Assembly: GCF_024169515.1 (NCBI RefSeq)
Contig: NZ_JAMKCQ010000001.1
Location: 2,790,001-2,854,000, forward strand
Direction: 5' to 3'
Length of the DNA: 64,000 bases
Source: Erwinia aphidicola
GTDB taxonomy: Bacteria; Pseudomonadota; Gammaproteobacteria; Enterobacterales; Enterobacteriaceae
Made by a program: the position numbers and the translations under genes. Shown piece by piece: positions 9,078-19,346 of this stretch (its first letter is position 1; each line of letters starts with the position of its first letter). The notes beneath the pieces were generated by a model. The model was given only the letters and a program-made list of their open reading frames with translations, did no database searches and was not told the origin of the DNA.

Positions 9078-10535
9078 TTATTTAACCGGAATCGCCTGCA
9101 GTAACGCGGTCAGCAGCTGCCAGTACAGGCCAACGCTCTTAATATGTACCTGCTCATCCGGCGAGTGTGGCCCGGTAATGGTTGGCCCAATCGACACCAT
9201 ATCCATCTGCGGGTACGGCTCTTTAAACAGCCCGCACTCCAGGCCGGCGTGGATCACCTGAATATTCGGCGTTTTATCAAACAGCTTTTCATAGGTTTCA
9301 CGCACCAGCGCCATCACTGGTGAGGTGGCATCCGGCTGCCAGCCAGGGTAGCTGCCTTTCGCCAGCGTTTTAGCACCGGCCAGTTCGCCGAGCGCAGTTA
9401 GCATTTCCACCACGTAATCCTTGCCGCTGTCGATCAGCGAGCGGATCAGGCAGTTGATTTTCGCTTCATTACCGTCAAAGCTCACCACGCCGACGTTCAG
9501 CGAGGTTTCCACCACGCCTTTCATCACGTCAGAGTTGCGGATCACCCCGTTCGGCGTGGCGTTCAGCAGGGCAATAAAGGCATCGCGGCTGCTGGCGTTT
9601 AACGCCTGCCCGGTGCTGGCAACGTCTTCCGTCACGATGGTGATATTTTTCTCTTTCAGGCTCAGCTCGTTTTGCAGCGTCAGCAGGTAGCCCGCCGCCA
9701 GCGATTTCAGCTTGTCGACCTGCTCCGGCGCAACGGCCAGGGTGGCAAAAGCTTCACGCGGGATGGCGTTACGCAGCGTGCCGCCGGTGAAGTCCACCAG
9801 CCGCAGGTCGAGATCCTTGGCGTGAGTAAACAGGAAGCGCGCCAGCAATTTGTTGGCATTACCCAAACCGACGTGAATATCACAGCCGGAGTGGCCGCCT
9901 TTCAGACCTTTTAGGGTGAGCTTCAGCGTCTGGAAACCTGAAGGGATAGCTTCACGGCTCAGGGGCAGGGTGCTGGTAAAGTCGATACCGCCGGCGCAGC
10001 CCATATAGATCTCACCTTCCTCTTCGGAGTCGGTGTTGATCAGAATATCGGCCTGCAGCCAGCCAGCCTTGAGGCCGAATGCACCGGCCATGCCGGTCTC
10101 TTCGGTCATGGTTAGCAGCACTTCCAGCGGTCCATGCTGCAGGCTGTTATCGGCCAGCACGGCCAGCGCAGACGCCATGCCGATGCCGTTATCCGCGCCC
10201 AGCGTGGTGCCGCGCGCTTTCACCCACTCACCATCGACCCATGGCTGAATCGGATCTTTGGTGAAGTCATGTACCGTGTCGTTATTTTTCTGCGGCACCA
10301 TGTCAAGGTGCGCCTGCAACGCCACCGGCTGGCGGTTCTCATAACCTGGGGTTGCTGGTTTGCGGATCAGGATGTTGCCAACCTGGTCACGTTCGTTCCA
10401 CAGACCCTGCTCGCTCGCCCACGACATGATATGGGCAGCCAGCTGCTCTTCATGATAGGAAGGATGCGGAATGGAGCAGATTTTGGCAAAAATATCCCAC
10501 AGCGGCTGCGGGGATAATTGAGACAATTCAGACAC
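9078..10535 (-). CDS. pepD: Aminoacyl-histidine dipeptidase (peptidase D)
   Basis: Cytosolic metallopeptidase of the M20 family that hydrolyses a broad range of dipeptides, including carnosine-type substrates. Its 485 residues equal E. coli PepD. Metal-site regions are visible: LQAHLDMVPQ (His in the first metal motif), TTLGADNGIGMA, MTEETGMAGAFGL and DSEEEGEIYMG. The lid/dimerisation domain occupies the middle third. It is divergent from gpt, as in E. coli. No operator could be recognised in the gap between pepD and gpt. Confidence 0.96.
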   Translation of the reverse strand: MSELSQLSPQPLWDIFAKICSIPHPSYHEEQLAAHIMSWASEQGLWNERDQVGNILIRKPATPGYENRQPVALQAHLDMVPQKNNDTVHDFTKDPIQPWVDGEWVKARGTTLGADNGIGMASALAVLADNSLQHGPLEVLLTMTEETGMAGAFGLKAGWLQADILINTDSEEEGEIYMGCAGGIDFTSTLPLSREAIPSGFQTLKLTLKGLKGGHSGCDIHVGLGNANKLLARFLFTHAKDLDLRLVDFTGGTLRNAIPREAFATLAVAPEQVDKLKSLAAGYLLTLQNELSLKEKNITIVTEDVASTGQALNASSRDAFIALLNATPNGVIRNSDVMKGVVETSLNVGVVSFDGNEAKINCLIRSLIDSGKDYVVEMLTALGELAGAKTLAKGSYPGWQPDATSPVMALVRETYEKLFDKTPNIQVIHAGLECGLFKEPYPQMDMVSIGPTITGPHSPDEQVHIKSVGLYWQLLTALLQAIPVK

Positions 10536-10797
10536 GATAACTCTCCTGTGTCAGCATCACCGACCTGCCGCGCTGGCAGGGGGCATGCAGTGATATCGGT
10601 TAGACGATTCCCGCCAGCGGATCCGGCGCGATGGCAAAAGAATATCACCGATTATCGCCTCATGCTTCTTTCGCCCCAGGAAAAAAGGGTCTGGAGGGCC
10701 ACTGGTGCTGGTTTTTAGCGCCTCAGATCACTATAATTTCGCGCAACCGCTCCCATTGCACAATTTTTAAGCCAGGTTTACTGGTCGGGATTCTTTT

Positions 10798-11256
10798 ATG
10801 AGTGAAAAATACGTCGTCACCTGGGACATGCTGCAAATCCATGCCCGTAAACTTGCCCAGCGCCTGCTGCCTGCTGAACAGTGGAAAGGCATTATCGCCG
10901 TGAGCCGTGGGGGCCTGGTGCCTGCTGCGCTGCTGGCGCGCGAGCTGTGCATCCGCCATGTGGATACCGTTTGCATCTCCAGTTATGACCACGATAATCA
11001 GCGCGAAATGAAAGTGCTGAAGCGTGCCGAAGGCGATGGCGAAGGCTTTATTGTGATTGATGACCTGGTCGACACTGGCGGCACTGCCCAGGCGATCCGC
11101 GATATGTACCCGAAAGCGCACTTCGTGACGATTTTCGCCAAGCCTGCCGGTCGTCCACTGGTTGACGACTACATTATCGACATCCCGCAGAACACCTGGA
11201 TTGAGCAGCCCTGGGACATGGGCGTGGTTTATCTTCCACCGCTGGTTAAAGGCTGA
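10798..11256 (+). CDS. gpt: Xanthine-guanine phosphoribosyltransferase
   Basis: Purine salvage enzyme that makes XMP and GMP (and some IMP) from the free bases and PRPP. It is 152 residues long, the same as E. coli Gpt. The PRPP-binding motif [13 protein letters not shown] is at about residues 84-96. Residues [12 protein letters not shown] near the C-terminus form the base-specificity region of the family. It is transcribed divergently from pepD and followed by a clear terminator before frsA. Confidence 0.97.
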   Translation: MSEKYVVTWDMLQIHARKLAQRLLPAEQWKGIIAVSRGGLVPAALLARELCIRHVDTVCISSYDHDNQREMKVLKRAEGDGEGFIVIDDLVDTGGTAQAIRDMYPKAHFVTIFAKPAGRPLVDDYIIDIPQNTWIEQPWDMGVVYLPPLVKG

Positions 11257-11297
11257 TCCCGCCACGCTGGCTCTCTCAGCGCTGCGTGAGATCAAAG

Positions 11298-11328
11298 TGC
11301 GCCCGGTTATGCCGGGCGCATCTGTTTT
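11298..11328 (+). terminator. Intrinsic terminator after gpt
   Basis: Arms TGCGCCCGG (11298-11306) and CCGGGCGCA (11312-11320) are followed by TCTGTTTTT. The position is 40 bp past the gpt stop codon. Confidence 0.8.
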
Positions 11329-11398
11329 TACTCTTCGCGTCAATCCCCGGCCTACGGTAGACTAAAACACTACTAGCACGCCGGAGGACCTCCCTGTT

Positions 11399-12649
11399 AT
11401 GTCGCCGAAAAATCTCAGCGAAGAACTGTTCAAGCCGCGCTTCAAGCACCCGGAAACTTCATCGCTGGTGCGCCGTCTCGCCCACCATAATCCGCTAAGT
11501 ATTCACTCCGCGCTGGACGGGGAGAATCATGCTGGCTGGTATCGCATGATTAACCGCCTGCTGTGGAGCTGGCGCGGCATCTCTCCGCAGGAGATTAGCG
11601 AAGTGCTGGCGCGCATTGCCGCCAGCAACGTGGAGCATACCGATGACAAACTGCTGGATACGGTGATTGGCTATCGCGGCGGCAACTGGATTTACGAGTG
11701 GTCGAAGCAGGGCGCACAGTGGCAGCAGAAAGCCAGCGAGTGCAGCGACGATGCGCAGGCAGGTCAACACTGGCTGCATGCCGCCAACCTCTACAGCGTG
11801 GCGGCTTACCCGCATCTTAAAGAGGATGAGCTGGCGGAGCAGGCGCAGCTGCTGGCCAGCCGTGCCTATGAAGAAGCCACCAACCGCTTGTCTGGCGAGC
11901 TGAAAGAGCTGGAGTTTGCCATTCCCGGCGGTAGCCCGGTGATCGGCTTCCTGCATATGCCTGCCGATGTGAAAGCGCCGTATCCTACGGTCATCATGTG
12001 CGGCAGCCTCGACGCGCTGCAGAGCGACCATTATCGCCTGTTCCATGACTACCTGGCGCCGCGCGGCATTGCGATGCTGACGCTGGATATGCCGTCGGTC
12101 GGGTTCTCCGCGAAATGGAAGCTGACGCAGGACTCCAGCTTCCTGCATCAGCAGGTGCTGCGCCAGCTGAATACCGTGCCGTGGGTCGACCATACGCGCG
12201 TGGCGGCGTTTGGCTTTCGCTTCGGCGCCAACGTCGCGGTACGGCTGGCGTATCTGGAAAGCCAGCACCTGCGCGCCGTGGCCTGCCTGGGGCCGGTGGT
12301 GCATAGCCTGCTGAGCGACACTAACCTACAGGACCGCGTGCCGGAGATGTATATGGATATGCTCGCCAGCCGTCTTGGCATGTCGAGCACCTCGGACAGC
12401 GCTCTGCGCACTGAACTGAGCCGCTTCTCGCTAAAAATTCAGGGACTGCTGGGACGCCGCTGCCCGGTGCCCATGCTGTCCGGTTACTGGCCGCACGATC
12501 CTTTCAGCCCGGAAGAGGAGTCGCGCTTAATCGTCAGCTCTTCCAGCGCCGGGCGGCTGTTAAAAATCAATCCCACCCCGGCGATGGGCAACTTCGATAA
12601 GGCAGTTCGCGATATTTGCGACTGGATATCGGAGCGTTTACGCGCATGA
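11399..12649 (+). CDS. frsA: FrsA, alpha/beta-hydrolase-fold fermentation/respiration switch protein
   Basis: The 416-residue protein resembles E. coli FrsA (YafA), which interacts with enzyme IIA-Glc of the glucose PTS and has been linked to the balance of fermentation and respiration. The C-terminal half (about 180-416) has the alpha/beta-hydrolase fold with the stretch [18 protein letters not shown] in the nucleophile-elbow position. The elbow reads GFRFG rather than GxSxG, so a classical serine hydrolase nucleophile is absent. The enzymatic role of the family is disputed. Gene order gpt-frsA-crl matches E. coli. Confidence 0.93.
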   Translation: MSPKNLSEELFKPRFKHPETSSLVRRLAHHNPLSIHSALDGENHAGWYRMINRLLWSWRGISPQEISEVLARIAASNVEHTDDKLLDTVIGYRGGNWIYEWSKQGAQWQQKASECSDDAQAGQHWLHAANLYSVAAYPHLKEDELAEQAQLLASRAYEEATNRLSGELKELEFAIPGGSPVIGFLHMPADVKAPYPTVIMCGSLDALQSDHYRLFHDYLAPRGIAMLTLDMPSVGFSAKWKLTQDSSFLHQQVLRQLNTVPWVDHTRVAAFGFRFGANVAVRLAYLESQHLRAVACLGPVVHSLLSDTNLQDRVPEMYMDMLASRLGMSSTSDSALRTELSRFSLKIQGLLGRRCPVPMLSGYWPHDPFSPEEESRLIVSSSSAGRLLKINPTPAMGNFDKAVRDICDWISERLRA

Positions 12650-12707
12650 GTTGCCATAATTCATGGTTTTGCGCTACAACTATAGGCCCAATGAAGGAGG
12701 TTAAGCG

Positions 12708-13109
12708 ATGACGTTACCGAGTGGACACCCGAGGAGTAAGCTGATTAAGCGCTTTCACTCTTTAGGTCCTTATATCAGAGAAGGAAAATGTGAGGGTGAC
12801 CGTTTCTTCTTTGACTGTCTGGCAGTTTGCGTCAATGTGAAACCCGCACCCGAGCTGCGTGAGTTCTGGGGCTGGTGGATGGAGCTTGAAGCTCAGTCCG
12901 ACCATTTTACCTATGAGTATCACTTTGGCCTGTTCGATAAAGAAGGCAACTGGAAGCCATCGACGGTGAAAGGTAAGGATAATAATGCCCGGCTCGAAGA
13001 GACGTTGCGTAATTTCCACGAACGTTTGAAAGCCCAGCTGGCAGAGCTGAAGTTAGGGCTGGTTCCGGCGGCAGATTTCGCCGACGAACCGGTGAAGCTC
13101 ACCGCGTAA
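12708..13109 (+). CDS. crl: Sigma S-binding protein Crl
   Basis: Small cytosolic protein (133 aa) that binds sigma S and promotes its assembly with core RNA polymerase, raising expression of stress and curli genes. The family-typical aromatic-rich section ([12 protein letters not shown]) is at about residues 50-61, and the length matches E. coli Crl. The ATG follows an AAGGAGG ribosome site seven bases upstream. It lies between frsA and phoE as in E. coli. With iraP, an iraP paralogue and connector proteins, it is one of several sigma S-related genes here. Confidence 0.95.
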   Translation: MTLPSGHPRSKLIKRFHSLGPYIREGKCEGDRFFFDCLAVCVNVKPAPELREFWGWWMELEAQSDHFTYEYHFGLFDKEGNWKPSTVKGKDNNARLEETLRNFHERLKAQLAELKLGLVPAADFADEPVKLTA

Positions 13110-13124
13110 AATCTGAAATAAAAG

Positions 13125-13153
13125 AAAAGGCTGGATAACTCCAGCCTTTTTTA
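13125..13153. terminator. Bidirectional terminator between crl and phoE
   Basis: Arms AAAAGGCTGG (13125-13134) and CCAGCCTTTT (13141-13150) are followed by TT. The A and T tracts on both sides allow it to work in both directions for the convergent genes. Confidence 0.85.
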
Positions 13154-13214
13154 TAGACACATAACGAGGGGTAAGGCTCACTGTGGCAGTGGCGTTGTCA
13201 CAGTGTTGACAGCG

Positions 13215-14345
13215 TTAGAACTGATACATCACGCCGACAGCAACGATATCGTCGGTGTTGAGACCGAGTTTATTGTCGTCGTTCAGCAGGTTGACTTTGT
13301 AATCTACGAAGGTCGACATGTTTTTGTTGAAGTAGTAGGTGGCGCCGATATCAACAAATTTGTACAGGTCAGCATCGCCAATCCCGTTTTCCATATCTTT
13401 GCCTTTGGTCTGCACGTAGGCCAGTGACGGGCGCAGGCCGAAATCAAACTGATACTGCGCAACCAATTCAATGTTCTGCAGTTTGTTCACGTAGCCAGAA
13501 ACTGCCGTGGTGGTGCCGTTCTGCGTGAAGGTGGCGCCGCTGTTAATGGGATTCATGTTACGCGTTTCAGCGTAAGTACCGGCCAGATAAACCCCGTTGT
13601 TGTCATATTTCACCCCGGTTGCCCAGGCTTCCGCTTTCTCACCTGCACCGTAAGTTGACTCTTTCTGCGTCTGGATAAGACGGTTAGAAGAAGAGACTGC
13701 CCCGTTGACGGTCAGACCTTCAATAATTCTGTACGACAGTGATGCGCCATAGCCGTCGCCGTTAGAGACGTTGGCATTACGGGTAGAGGATGCGTCGTTT
13801 TTGCCCTGGTACTGTAAGGCAAACTTCAAACCATCAACCAGACCGAAGAAGTCATTGTTACGGTAGGTCAGCATGCCGTTACCACGGGTCAGCATGTAGG
13901 TGTCAGCGCGGGTATAAGCCGTTGCGCCGAACTCTGGCATCATATCGGTGAAGGCTTCAACGTCGTAGATCACGCCGTAGTTACGGCCGTAGTCGATTGA
14001 GCCGTAATCCTTCAGTTTCAGACCGGCAAAGCCCAGACGGGTTTTGTTGCCAGACTGTGCGTCAGAACCCCCTTCGGAGTTGCTCAGGCTGAAGTTATAT
14101 TCCCACTGGCCGTAGCCGGTCAGCTGGTCGTTAATCTGGGTCTGACCTTTGAAGCCGATACGGGTATAAGACTTGTCAGCATTGTTGCTGGCGTTAGTAT
14201 CCGCATCGCTCATATAACGCATTGCTTTAACTTTGCCGTAGAAATCCAGCTTATTGCCGTCTTTGTTATAGACTTCTGCGGCTTGTGCAGCGGTGGACAG
14301 AGCCAGAGCCGCGGTTAAGATTGCCAGTGCGCTTTTCTTCATCAT
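13215..14345 (-). CDS. phoE: Outer-membrane porin, PhoE type
   Basis: General trimeric porin with a signal peptide ending STAAQA before [17 protein letters not shown], the standard mature start. The C-terminus ends in Tyr-Gln-Phe, the outer-membrane insertion signal. The 376-residue precursor is longer than E. coli PhoE (351), with extra residues spread over external loops. It could be called OmpC/OmpF-like by sequence alone, but its place beside proBA and an upstream Pho box point to PhoE. Two adjacent ATG codons (14345 and 14342) are both possible starts; a TTG further upstream is less likely. Confidence 0.88.
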   Translation of the reverse strand: MMKKSALAILTAALALSTAAQAAEVYNKDGNKLDFYGKVKAMRYMSDADTNASNNADKSYTRIGFKGQTQINDQLTGYGQWEYNFSLSNSEGGSDAQSGNKTRLGFAGLKLKDYGSIDYGRNYGVIYDVEAFTDMMPEFGATAYTRADTYMLTRGNGMLTYRNNDFFGLVDGLKFALQYQGKNDASSTRNANVSNGDGYGASLSYRIIEGLTVNGAVSSSNRLIQTQKESTYGAGEKAEAWATGVKYDNNGVYLAGTYAETRNMNPINSGATFTQNGTTTAVSGYVNKLQNIELVAQYQFDFGLRPSLAYVQTKGKDMENGIGDADLYKFVDIGATYYFNKNMSTFVDYKVNLLNDDNKLGLNTDDIVAVGVMYQF

Positions 14346-14425
14346 TTTCAATCAATCCCGAAAGAGTAAAATTTTTAAGTGGCCCGAAGGCTCTGCTGAA
14401 AGCACGGACTTTTTACCCTTTCTCC

Positions 14426-14443
14426 ATTAAAGATTTATTACAG
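14426..14443 (-). promoter_or_regulatory. Pho box of phoE
   Basis: Read on the minus strand the site is CTGTAATAAATCTTTAAT, almost the same as the Pho box of E. coli phoE and close to the PhoB consensus of two CTGTCAT-like repeats. It lies about 80 bp before the porin start codon. Induction by phosphate starvation through PhoB is likely. Confidence 0.8.
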
Positions 14444-14590
14444 TTTTCAACATTTCTTGTTAATTGCGAACTTTTGGTCTAGCGAGTGGTCAGGCCTTTT
14501 TCGCCGTTTTCCCTTGATGGCTGTTGGCTTCAGCCACCACACCTGCTAAAACGTTTCTCTGTACTCTTTTTTACGAATGGCAGGAATTTA

Positions 14591-15694
14591 ATGAGCAGCA
14601 GTCAGACCCTGGTAGTCAAACTGGGGACCAGCGTACTGACCGGCGGATCGCGTCGGCTGAATCGGGCACACATCGTTGAGCTGGTGCGTCAGTGCGCGCA
14701 GCAGCACGCGGCGGGCCACCGGATTGTCATTGTTACCTCGGGCGCGATGGCGGCCGGGCGTGAGCATCTTGGCTACCCCGAACTGCCCCCGACCATCGCC
14801 TCTAAGCAGCTGCTGGCTGCGGTGGGGCAGAGCCGCCTGATCCAGCTGTGGGAACAGTTGTTCTCAATTTACGGCATCCACATCGGCCAGATGCTGCTGA
14901 CCCGCGCAGACCTTGAAGATCGCGAGCGGTTTCTCAACGCCCGCGACACCATGCGTGCGCTGCTCGACAACCATATCGTGCCAGTGATTAATGAAAATGA
15001 CGCCGTTGCTACCGCGGAAATCAAAGTGGGTGATAACGACAATCTGTCGGCGCTGGCGGCGATTCTGGCCGGTGCCGACAAGCTGCTGCTGCTGACCGAT
15101 CAGCCGGGGCTGTTTACCGCCGATCCGCGTAATAACCCGCAAGCAGAACTGATCAGCAACGTCCACGGCATTGATGATGCGCTGCGTGCACTGGCCGGGG
15201 ATAGCGTGTCCGGCCTCGGCACCGGTGGCATGGCGACCAAACTGCAGGCCGCCGACGTCGCCTGCCGGGCGGGCATCGACACCATTATCGCCGCCGGTAG
15301 CCGCCCCGGCGTGATTGCCGATGTCATCGCCTGCAACCCGGTCGGTACGCGTTTCCACGCCTTTGAAACGCCGCTGGAGAACCGCAAACGCTGGATCTTT
15401 GGTGCGCCGCCCGCCGGTGAGCTGGTGGTCGATGACGGCGCGCTGTCGGCGATCCTCGAACGCGGCAGCTCTCTGCTGCCGAAAGGCATCCGCGAAATCA
15501 GCGGTAACTTCTCGCGTGGCGAAGTGATCCGTATTCGCAGCCTGCAGGGGCGCGACGTTGCCCACGGCGTATCGCGCTATAACAGCGATGCAATGCGCAT
15601 GATTGCCGGGCACCACTCCCAGCAGATCGGCGAAATTTTAGGTTATGAATATGGTCCGGTTGCCGTGCACCGCGACGATATGATTGTTTCTTAA
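14591..15694 (+). CDS. proB: Glutamate 5-kinase
   Basis: Catalyses the first step of proline synthesis, phosphorylating glutamate to glutamyl phosphate, and is usually inhibited by proline. With the ATG at 14591 the protein is 367 residues, equal to E. coli ProB; the in-frame extension upstream is not family-like. An amino-acid-kinase domain (from [12 protein letters not shown]) is followed by a C-terminal PUA domain (from about residue 275). It is 9 bp from proA and surely co-transcribed with it. Confidence 0.97.
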   Translation: MSSSQTLVVKLGTSVLTGGSRRLNRAHIVELVRQCAQQHAAGHRIVIVTSGAMAAGREHLGYPELPPTIASKQLLAAVGQSRLIQLWEQLFSIYGIHIGQMLLTRADLEDRERFLNARDTMRALLDNHIVPVINENDAVATAEIKVGDNDNLSALAAILAGADKLLLLTDQPGLFTADPRNNPQAELISNVHGIDDALRALAGDSVSGLGTGGMATKLQAADVACRAGIDTIIAAGSRPGVIADVIACNPVGTRFHAFETPLENRKRWIFGAPPAGELVVDDGALSAILERGSSLLPKGIREISGNFSRGEVIRIRSLQGRDVAHGVSRYNSDAMRMIAGHHSQQIGEILGYEYGPVAVHRDDMIVS

Positions 15695-15703
15695 GGAACG
15701 CGC

Positions 15704-16957
15704 ATGCTTGAACAAATGGGTAAGGCCGCTAAGGCCGCCTCGTACCAGCTGTCGGTGCTCTCCACCGCCGAGAAAAATCAGGTCCTGATGACCATTGCCG
15801 ATCGCCTGGAAGCGCAGAGTGCGCCTATCCTTGCGGCCAACCAGCTTGACCTTGCCGATGCGCGCAGCCACGGCATGAGTGAAGCGCTGCTCGACCGCCT
15901 GATGCTGAACCCGGCGCGGCTGAAGGGGATTGCCGACGACGTTCGTCAGGTGTGCCGCCTGGCCGATCCTGTTGGGGTAGTGATCGACGGCGGCAAGCTC
16001 GACAGCGGGCTGCGCATTGAGCGCCGCCGCGTGCCGCTTGGCGTGGTTGGGGTGATCTACGAAGCGCGCCCGAATGTGACCGTGGACGTCGCCACGCTGT
16101 GCCTGAAAACCGGTAATGCGGCGATCCTGCGCGGCGGTAAAGAGACATACCGCACCAACGCCGCTACCGTGCGGGTGATCCAGGATGCCCTGCAGCAGCA
16201 TGGCCTGCCAGCGGGTGCGATTCAGGCGATTGAAAGCCCGGATCGGGAGCTGGTGAATCAGCTGCTGAAGCTGGATCGCTATGTCGATATGCTGATCCCA
16301 CGCGGCGGGGCAGGGCTGCACAAGCTGTGTCGCGAACAGTCGACCATCCCGGTGATCACCGGTGGGATCGGCGTTTGCCATATCTATGTGGATAAGAGTA
16401 TTGAGCTGGAAGCCGCGCTGAAGGTGATCGTTAACGCCAAGAAACAGCGCCCGAGCGCCTGTAACTCGGTGGAAACGCTGCTGATTGATGCGCAAATTGC
16501 CGACAGCTTCCTGCCTGCGCTGAGCGCGCGCATGGCCGCAGAAGGTATCACCCTGCATGCCGACGCACGCTCTCTGCCGCTGCTCAGCAGCGGCCCGGCG
16601 GCGGTCAGCGCCGTGACGGAACAGCAGTATCGCGATGAGTGGCTGGCGCTGGATCTTAACGTCAAGCTGGTGGATGACCTCGACGAGGGCATTGCCCACA
16701 TTCGCGAGTATGGCACTCAGCATTCGGACGCTATTCTGACGCGCACCATTCAGCATGCTGACCGCTTCGTTAACGAAGTGGACTCCTCAGCGGTATATGT
16801 CAACGCCAGCACGCGCTTTACCGACGGTGGGCAGTTTGGCCTGGGCGCGGAAGTGGCGGTCAGCACCCAGAAGCTGCACGCCCGCGGCCCGATGGGGCTG
16901 GAAGCGCTAACCACCTACAAGTGGGTGGCCTACGGCGACGATACGATTCGCGGTTAA
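15704..16957 (+). CDS. proA: Glutamate-5-semialdehyde dehydrogenase (gamma-glutamyl phosphate reductase)
   Basis: Second enzyme of proline synthesis, reducing glutamyl phosphate to the semialdehyde with NADPH. The 417-residue protein matches the E. coli length. The catalytic Cys is in [14 protein letters not shown] (about residue 254) and the aldehyde dehydrogenase fold is complete. It forms an operon with proB. In E. coli a threonine tRNA gene follows proA; here a LysE-type exporter gene begins 20 bp downstream instead, and no tRNA can be seen. Confidence 0.97.
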   Translation: MLEQMGKAAKAASYQLSVLSTAEKNQVLMTIADRLEAQSAPILAANQLDLADARSHGMSEALLDRLMLNPARLKGIADDVRQVCRLADPVGVVIDGGKLDSGLRIERRRVPLGVVGVIYEARPNVTVDVATLCLKTGNAAILRGGKETYRTNAATVRVIQDALQQHGLPAGAIQAIESPDRELVNQLLKLDRYVDMLIPRGGAGLHKLCREQSTIPVITGGIGVCHIYVDKSIELEAALKVIVNAKKQRPSACNSVETLLIDAQIADSFLPALSARMAAEGITLHADARSLPLLSSGPAAVSAVTEQQYRDEWLALDLNVKLVDDLDEGIAHIREYGTQHSDAILTRTIQHADRFVNEVDSSAVYVNASTRFTDGGQFGLGAEVAVSTQKLHARGPMGLEALTTYKWVAYGDDTIRG

Positions 16958-16977
16958 CAGAGAGTAAGGCGGTTTAA

Positions 16978-17604
16978 ATGGTCACGCTCGCGCAGATTAT
17001 TCCCTTTGCCGCCATTGCCCTCGGCATGGTGTTAACGCCCGGTCCGAATATGATCTATCTGATCTCGCGCTCGCTCTGCCAGGGGCGCAGGGCAGGGTAT
17101 ATTTCACTGTGCGGCGTGGCGCTCGGTTTTATGTTTTATATGGTCTGTGCCGCGCTGGGGATTACCGCGCTGCTGATGGCGGTGCCACTGGCGTATGACG
17201 CGCTGCGATTTGCCGGGGCAGCCTATCTGCTGTGGATGGCGTGGCAGGCGATTTTCGGCGGGAGGTCGCCTTTCCAGCTGCGCGACCTGCCGCCGGACAG
17301 CCCGCGCAAGCTGTTCAGCATGGGGCTGCTCACCAACCTGCTTAACCCGAAAACCGCGATAATCTATCTGACGCTGCTGCCGCAGTTTATCCACCCCGAA
17401 CAGGGCCACGTGCTGGCACAGTCGCTGACGCTGGGCATCACGCAGATCGTCACCAGTATGCTGGTCAACGGAACGATCATTTTTGCTGCGGGAACGATTG
17501 CCGCCTTCCTCGCGACGCGCCCCGGCTGGCAGAAACTGCAGCGCTGGCTGATGGGCACCGTGCTGGCGGGCCTGGCGGTGAAGATGGTGGTGGATAAGCG
17601 CTAA
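16978..17604 (+). CDS. LysE/RhtB-family amino acid exporter
   Basis: Inner-membrane protein of 208 residues with about six hydrophobic segments, typical of the LysE/RhtB superfamily of amino acid and metabolite exporters. The N-terminal signature is ALGMVLTPGPNMIYLISRSL, with the conserved Thr-Pro-Gly-Pro motif. It starts 20 bp after proA and may be read from the proBA transcript; export of proline or a related compound would be a guess from position only. The substrate cannot be told from sequence. Confidence 0.85.
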   Translation: MVTLAQIIPFAAIALGMVLTPGPNMIYLISRSLCQGRRAGYISLCGVALGFMFYMVCAALGITALLMAVPLAYDALRFAGAAYLLWMAWQAIFGGRSPFQLRDLPPDSPRKLFSMGLLTNLLNPKTAIIYLTLLPQFIHPEQGHVLAQSLTLGITQIVTSMLVNGTIIFAAGTIAAFLATRPGWQKLQRWLMGTVLAGLAVKMVVDKR

Positions 17605-17683
17605 GAAATTAGTGTACGCAGGATATTAACTCCTGCTGTATAGGCCACTTGCAAAACGAGGGTTCGCTGATTATCTTAATCGC

Positions 17684-17746
17684 TATAAGGTGATGGTGTT
17701 CCACCTTTCCCAACCGCCTCGTCCGTAAGGGGCTGATGACGCCTGA
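17684..17746 (+). ncRNA. Fluoride riboswitch (crcB motif)
   Basis: The conserved parts of the crcB motif are visible in order: GGTGATGGTGTTCC (17689-17702), the pseudoknot-region AACCGCC (17712-17718) and GCTGATGACGCCT (17732-17744). It lies about 90 bp before crcB. A long inverted repeat GAGGCGGGTG (17769-17778) with CACCCGCCTC (17809-17818) lies between the aptamer and the crcB ribosome site. That repeat has no T tract after it, so control of translation or a mixed mechanism seems more likely than simple termination. Confidence 0.85.
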
Positions 17747-17837
17747 TAACCCTGACTCTGTTCAACCAGAGGCGGGTGTATCAGGCTATCTGTTTATTTG
17801 CCTGCTGGCACCCGCCTCGAAATTCGCTGAGGAACTT

Positions 17838-18215
17838 ATGCTGAAACCTTTACTTGCTGTCATGTTGGGCGGTGCCTTTGGCTGTGCGTTACGCTGGCTG
17901 CTGTCGTTGCGTCTCAACGCGCTGTTTCCCAACCTGCCGCCCGGCACGCTGCTGGTCAATCTGGTGGGCGGGCTGATTATCGGCTTAGCGATGGCATGGT
18001 TCCTGCGCCATCCGCAGGTCGATCCGACCTGGCGCTTGCTGATTATTACCGGCATGTGCGGCGGCCTGACCACCTTTTCCACATTCTCGCTGGAGGTCGT
18101 GACGTTGATGCAGGCCGGCAACTATCTGTGGGCTATTGCTTCGGTGATGATCCACGTGCTGGGTTCACTGCTGATGACCATCGCCGGATTCTGGCTGGTC
18201 TCGCTGCTTTTCTGA
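17838..18215 (+). CDS. crcB: Fluoride ion channel CrcB/FluC
   Basis: Small inner-membrane protein (125 aa with ATG at 17838 after GCTGAGGAAC) with four hydrophobic segments; family members work as antiparallel dimers that export fluoride. The family motifs [10 protein letters not shown] near the N-terminus and [13 protein letters not shown] in the third helix (about residues 73-85) are present. A fluoride riboswitch upstream strongly supports the function. Its 3' end overlaps the convergent gene at 18165-18980 by about 50 bp. Confidence 0.95.
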   Translation: MLKPLLAVMLGGAFGCALRWLLSLRLNALFPNLPPGTLLVNLVGGLIIGLAMAWFLRHPQVDPTWRLLIITGMCGGLTTFSTFSLEVVTLMQAGNYLWAIASVMIHVLGSLLMTIAGFWLVSLLF

Positions 18216-18980
18216 GGGCTGCTCTTCATCTTTTAACGCCAGCGCGCTGGCGCTGGCCGCATCAAACAGCGAAAAACTCTCAATCTGGTCCAGCATGATC
18301 ACCTTGCGAAACGCCATTGCCGACTTAGGCTCTGACTCCAGCGTAATGCCATGCTCGGCATACCAGCGGCTGTAGTTATGCTCAATATTGAGATTTAAGG
18401 TCTTTCCATCACGATAGCCGCTCAGCATCGGGATCAGCACCACATTGGCGGTTATCTCAGGCTCAAACGACGCCGTGTGGATCATGCCGATATAGATGCG
18501 CCGTGATTTCAATGTCACCCATGCCAGCTCGCCTTCCTCCATACACTGAAACAGCAGCCCCTCGACGCCATTGGAGCGCGAGAGCTTCTTATACAATTTT
18601 TTGCGGTCAGAGCTGTTAAGGCGTGCGCTGCCGGACCAGTTGGAGCGATAAAAACAGAAGGCGACGGCGAAGGTCAGCATGACCACAACGGGGGCCTGAA
18701 TGCCTAAAAAGCTCCAGGTCATAAATTCAACTTGCCACTGATGATGCAGGCCATCAGCCAGCTGCGGGATAGCATTGAAAATAGCCGAGACCAGCAGCAG
18801 CAGCAGCCAGATAAGCGCGGTGGCGATCACCCCTTGCAGGACGAAAATACAGCCGTACAGAGCAACCAGGAAGTAAACATCCCAGCCAAACGACCGTTTG
18901 ATTTTGAAGCGGGTGGAAAGGTCGCGGCTGGTATACCAGTAACCGCAGACCATCAGCACCATAAAAATGGCCGTTCCCAT
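18165..18980 (-). CDS. Hypothetical inner-membrane protein
   Basis: I do not recognise a family. The 271-residue protein has about three to four hydrophobic segments in residues 1-115 (for example around 33-55 and 95-112), then a soluble domain of about 150 residues with mixed strands and helices. The soluble part contains [15 protein letters not shown] and ends in a charged tail rich in Glu, Gln and Pro. Its start is 1 bp from the stop of the upstream small gene at 18982-19179, so the two form an operon. The 3' end overlaps convergent crcB by about 50 bp. Confidence 0.7.
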   Translation of the reverse strand: MGTAIFMVLMVCGYWYTSRDLSTRFKIKRSFGWDVYFLVALYGCIFVLQGVIATALIWLLLLLVSAIFNAIPQLADGLHHQWQVEFMTWSFLGIQAPVVVMLTFAVAFCFYRSNWSGSARLNSSDRKKLYKKLSRSNGVEGLLFQCMEEGELAWVTLKSRRIYIGMIHTASFEPEITANVVLIPMLSGYRDGKTLNLNIEHNYSRWYAEHGITLESEPKSAMAFRKVIMLDQIESFSLFDAASASALALKDEEQPSEKQRDQPESGDGHQQ

Positions 18981-18981
18981 T

Positions 18982-19179
18982 TTATGCCCTCTTCAGTATC
19001 GCTACGTGGCGGGCAAAATCGGCGCGCACTTCCGGGCTGGAAATATTGACCATTGCACTGCCATCTTCGTCGATCAGGATGCGCTCACCCTCTTCAATTG
19101 ATTCGGCGATGTCATTCTGGCTCATCACCTGTAGCAGGTACTCCGGGCTGGAAAACAGGGACGTGATATAACGAAACAT
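18982..19179 (-). CDS. Small hypothetical protein, first gene of a two-gene operon
   Basis: A 65-residue acidic protein (MFRYITSLFSSPEYLLQVMS...) with no membrane segment or known motif. A good AAGGAGAG ribosome site precedes the ATG at 19179. It is followed after 1 bp by the membrane protein gene at 18165-18980, so translation of the two is probably coupled. Function unknown. Confidence 0.6.
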   Translation of the reverse strand: MFRYITSLFSSPEYLLQVMSQNDIAESIEEGERILIDEDGSAMVNISSPEVRADFARHVAILKRA

Positions 19180-19346
19180 GGGCTCTCCTTAACTTATCTG
19201 CCAAGCCTGGCAGCAGGCAGCCGATCCCGCTATAGGAGGAAAGCGCATTTATGGGCAAACAGGGGCAATAAGGTGATCAAATCCTGTTTACCCGTTTCGG
19301 GGGGAATGGTAATTTCTTACGAATAAACTGAGAGGATAAAAGTACG

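Noticed and set aside
16958..17690. Search for a threonine tRNA gene after proA, as in E. coli
   Set aside because: A LysE-type gene starts 20 bp after proA, and no cloverleaf-like sequence was found before or after it.
19249..19272. Six-codon frame after a strong AGGAGGAAA site upstream of the iraP paralogue
   Set aside because: Too short to support as a gene; a leader peptide is possible but nothing else supports it.
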